A DNA stretch of 64,000 nt from assembly GCF_000766795.1 (NCBI RefSeq), contig NZ_JPDS01000001.1, positions 5,001 to 69,000 of the forward strand, in the 5' to 3' direction. The position numbers were made by a program, and so were the translations under genes. The DNA is from Polaribacter sp. Hel1_85. GTDB taxonomy: Bacteria; Bacteroidota; Bacteroidia; Flavobacteriales; Flavobacteriaceae. The notes beneath the pieces were generated by a model. That model was not told where the DNA came from. It ran no database searches and saw nothing but the letters and a program-made list of their open reading frames with translations. Shown here one piece after another: positions 62,035 to 64,000 of the stretch (position 1 is its first letter; each line of letters opens with the position of its first letter).

Positions 62035-62697
62035 ATGAAGAAATATATATCTGAATTTATAGGAACTTTTTCTATGATTTTCTGCGGAACAGGAGCTATG
62101 ACAGTAAACGAAGTTACTGGAGGAGACGTTACGCATGTTGGTATTGCAATAACTTGGGGATTAATAGTAATGGCAATGATTTATGCTTTTGGAGAAACTT
62201 CTGGAGCACATTTTAATCCTGCTGTAACGATTGCATTTGCGTATGCAAAAAAGTTTTCTTGGAAAGAAGTACCAAAATATATAATTGCGCAAGTTTTAGG
62301 TGCATTTACTGCGAGTTTAATTTTGTGGTTTTTGTTTCCTACAAGTGAATTTTTGGGTTCAACCATACCAACTGTAGATGTTTGGCGTGCTTTTGTATTA
62401 GAAATATTATTAACATTTTTCTTGATGGTTGTAATTATAAATGTATCAACAGGAAGTAAAGAAATTGGTGTTATTGCAGGTATTGCAATTGGTGCAGTTG
62501 TTTTGTTAGAGGCCATGTTTGCAGGCCCAATTACAAATGCTTCCATGAATCCTGCACGTTCTTTAGCGCCAAATTTAGTTTCTGGAAATATTGAAGGTTT
62601 ATGGTTGTATATGATTGCGCCAATTTTAGGAGCTTTGTTAGCAGTAGTTTCTTGTAAATTAGTTAAAGACAATAATTGTTGTAATGAAGGATGTTAG
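62035..62697 (+). CDS. Aquaporin/glycerol facilitator (MIP family)
   Basis: About 220 residues, six helices with two half-helices. KKYISEFIGTFSMIFCGTGA, the first NPA in GAHFNPAVTIAF, the second in NASMNPARSLAP. The C-terminal tail is Cys-rich (VVSCKLVKDNNCCNEGC). The start is ATG 62035; the TTG at 62014 lies over the -7 box. The last 14 bases overlap the next gene. Confidence 0.9.
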   Translation: MKKYISEFIGTFSMIFCGTGAMTVNEVTGGDVTHVGIAITWGLIVMAMIYAFGETSGAHFNPAVTIAFAYAKKFSWKEVPKYIIAQVLGAFTASLILWFLFPTSEFLGSTIPTVDVWRAFVLEILLTFFLMVVIINVSTGSKEIGVIAGIAIGAVVLLEAMFAGPITNASMNPARSLAPNLVSGNIEGLWLYMIAPILGALLAVVSCKLVKDNNCCNEGC

Positions 62698-63445
62698 TAT
62701 TTTAGGTTGTGGATGGTTAGGGAAACCTTTAGCAATTTCGTTATTAAATGAAGGTTTTAAAGTAAAAGGTTCTACAACTTCTGAAGAGAAATTAGAACTT
62801 TTAGAAGATAATGGAATTGAACCTTATATTGTTGATATATCTGAATTTGAAGAGTTTGATACTTTCTTAAATTCCGATATTTTAATCATTGCAATTACCT
62901 CTAAAGATGTTGATGGTTTTGAAAATTTGATTTCTCAGATTGAAAATTCTCCTGTTCAAAAAGTAATTTTTATTAGTTCTACTTCTGTCTATGGAAGAAT
63001 TAATAAAGTAATGACAGAAGAAGATGAGGTTTTAAAAACGCCATTAACAGAAATTGAAGATTTATTTAGACAGAACAACTTTTTTGAAACGACCATAATT
63101 CGTTTTGCAGGTTTATTTGGTGATGTAAGACAACCATGTAATTGGTTTAAAAACGGAAGAAAAATTCCTCAGCCAAAAGGTTTTGTAAACATGATTCATA
63201 AAGAAGATTGTATCGAAATTATTCATACAATTATCGATCAAAATTGTTGGAATGAAACGTTTAATGCGTGTTCTAATCATCATCCAACAAGAAGAGAGTT
63301 TTACACTTTAGCAAAAGTTAGTAATGGTTTTGAAGTGCCAGAATTCGAAAATAACGAGGTTTATCAATGGAAAATTATCAGTTCTAAAAAAGTACAAGAA
63401 GTTTTAGATTATACTTTTATTCATGATGATTTGTTAGCCATTTAA
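62684..63445 (+). CDS. NAD-dependent epimerase/dehydratase-like protein (YeeZ-type)
   Basis: A 253-residue Rossmann protein: VSILGCGWLGKPLAISLL (GxGxxG), VKGSTTSEEKLELLEDNGI, SDILIIAITSKD, VIFISSTSVYG (Ser and Tyr of the SDR-type site) and IRFAGLFGD with NMIHKEDCIEIIHTII. It is an extended-SDR of unknown substrate. It overlaps the aquaporin gene by 14 bases, so the pair is an operon. Confidence 0.85.
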   Translation: MKDVSILGCGWLGKPLAISLLNEGFKVKGSTTSEEKLELLEDNGIEPYIVDISEFEEFDTFLNSDILIIAITSKDVDGFENLISQIENSPVQKVIFISSTSVYGRINKVMTEEDEVLKTPLTEIEDLFRQNNFFETTIIRFAGLFGDVRQPCNWFKNGRKIPQPKGFVNMIHKEDCIEIIHTIIDQNCWNETFNACSNHHPTRREFYTLAKVSNGFEVPEFENNEVYQWKIISSKKVQEVLDYTFIHDDLLAI

Positions 63446-63453
63446 AGGCTATA

Positions 63454-63534
63454 TGTCATTTCGAAATGAGCTTTTTTAAAGTGATTGAGAAATTTATTAT
63501 AAGAGATTCCTCCTCATTCTTCGTTCGGAATGAG
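63454..63534. repeat. Intergenic repeat, GTCATTTCGA...TCGGAATGAG type, copy 2
   Basis: TGTCATTTCGAAATGAGC, then GAGAAATTTATTATAAGAGATTCCTCC, then CATTCTTCGTTCGGAATGAG. Shares ATTA.AAGAGATTCCTCC with the copy at 53247-53309. Lies between convergent genes. Confidence 0.65.
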
Positions 63535-63542
63535 AATTGTAA

Positions 63543-64000
63543 TTATTTAGAATACTTTCTCTTTCTCAAATAATTAAAAACAAACCCAAAAGTAAACAAA
63601 ATAAGAATCGGTAAAACAATATTCAAAAATTGCCAAAAAGTACGTTCTTTAAATGCTTTTTGTTTGTCTAAAGTTCTAATTTGTAGTGTTTTGTTTCTTA
63701 GTTGAATCAAGCCTTCATCATCCAATAAATAATCAACAGAATTTAAAAGAAAATCTTTATTTCCAAATTGTTGATTTGTCCATTTATCTCTGTTTAAATC
63801 AAAAGGTTGTCCTTTTAAAATTTGATTTTTTCCAATATCACCATCAGAAATTACCACCATTTTATTATTGGTTGAGTTTTCTTTAAAAAGTGGAGTTTCA
63901 AAAGGTTTTACTCTGTTTTTATAAGCAGAATTAAAATCGCCTTCTAATAAAACTGCAAATAATTGGTTTCCACTTTTGTATTTTTCTTCAACAACTTCAT
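63543..64000 (-). CDS. gldG: Gliding motility protein GldG, C-terminal part (cut by window edge)
   Basis: The visible 152 residues run from EVVEEKYKSGNQLFAVLLEG at the right edge through VKPFETPLFKENSTNNKMVV, ISDGDIGKNQILKGQPFDLN, NKDFLLNSVDYLLDDEGLIQ and one C-terminal helix (FWQFLNIVLPILILFTFGFV) to a basic tail. This matches the end of GldG, the substrate-binding-type subunit of the GldAFG ABC system for gliding. No start codon is needed: the frame is open to the edge. gldF is expected further to the right. Confidence 0.85.
   Translation of the reverse strand, partial: EVVEEKYKSGNQLFAVLLEGDFNSAYKNRVKPFETPLFKENSTNNKMVVISDGDIGKNQILKGQPFDLNRDKWTNQQFGNKDFLLNSVDYLLDDEGLIQLRNKTLQIRTLDKQKAFKERTFWQFLNIVLPILILFTFGFVFNYLRKRKYSK

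Noticed and set aside
62181..62672. A 163-codon frame antisense to the aquaporin gene
   Set aside because: Shadow of a strongly conserved MIP gene; the sequence is low-complexity and has no start context.
1..64000. CRISPR arrays, insertion sequences, prophage genes, toxin-antitoxin or restriction modules
   Set aside because: None could be recognised on either strand; the repeats present are palindromic intergenic elements without regular spacing.

Overview
The window is AT-rich (roughly 30% GC by eye) and comes from a marine-type Flavobacteriaceae genome, most likely of the Polaribacter/Tenacibaculum kind. The evidence is a type IX secretion gene (PorQ) at the left, a gliding-motility gene (GldG) cut by the right edge, promoters of the Bacteroidetes form TAnnTTTG with TTG 19 bases upstream, almost no Shine-Dalgarno sequences, and flavobacterial families throughout (PG_1098-type methyltransferase, DUF3822, START-like protein, the rsmD/DUF3822 pair). 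No prophage, insertion sequence, CRISPR array, restriction system or recognisable defence island is present. It is mostly core chromosome with a few accessory clusters.

Layout. 1-321: tail of an rRNA operon (last bases of 23S, a 10-bp hairpin, 5S, terminator). 435-5090: porQ-cmk, queE, rpsA. 5324-11727: iron-uptake block with a TonB-dependent siderophore receptor, a DUF4198 protein, two small membrane proteins and a PepSY reductase-like protein on the minus strand, facing an AraC/PchR-type regulator; a perfect 15-bp palindrome sits in the receptor promoter. 11819-22554: glmM, an outer-membrane protein, an LpxL-like acyltransferase, a rhomboid protease, tRNA-Gly and tRNA-Met, an aminotransferase, YqgE, HU, fmt, recQ and a small ATPase. 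22651-27722: DUF493, then an envelope-folding operon of three parvulin/SurA-type proteins followed by a MoxR ATPase. 27797-36822: rsmD, DUF3822, a RecD-like helicase, a frameshifted LpxR lipid A deacylase, two tandem PPK2 kinases, a low-molecular-weight phosphatase, an Smr protein, a cysteine desulfurase and a small lipoprotein.

37063-41704 is an fdhD - molybdopterin oxidoreductase (YdeP/FdhF type, frameshifted) - glycine-rich outer-membrane protein operon. 41894-49037 is a long minus-strand run (methyltransferase, AI-2E family transporter, an internally duplicated protein, a PNPOx-like protein, two GNATs, DUF1272) facing a MocR-type regulator with an inverted-repeat operator candidate. 49191-54433 holds housekeeping genes including rluA-type, ggt and dnaN. 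54699-60224 is a PIG-L deacetylase, a 35-residue membrane protein, a sodium:solute symporter and a Gfo/Idh/MocA oxidoreductase. The right end has a methyltransferase, a DUF2911 lipoprotein, an aquaporin, an NAD-binding epimerase-like protein and the C-terminal part of gldG.

The most informative non-gene signals are dispersed imperfect palindromes. One composite family (2208-2375, 5190-5279, 57269-57399) has conserved outer ends and a variable central stem, and in two copies a palindrome of a different family is nested in the loop. Two genes (lpxR-like and ydeP-like) are each broken by a single-base change in a homopolymer, which could be sequencing error, decay or slippage-based switching. 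I did not find a clear new multi-gene system. The best leads are the molybdoenzyme/three-module outer-membrane protein operon and the nested repeats.
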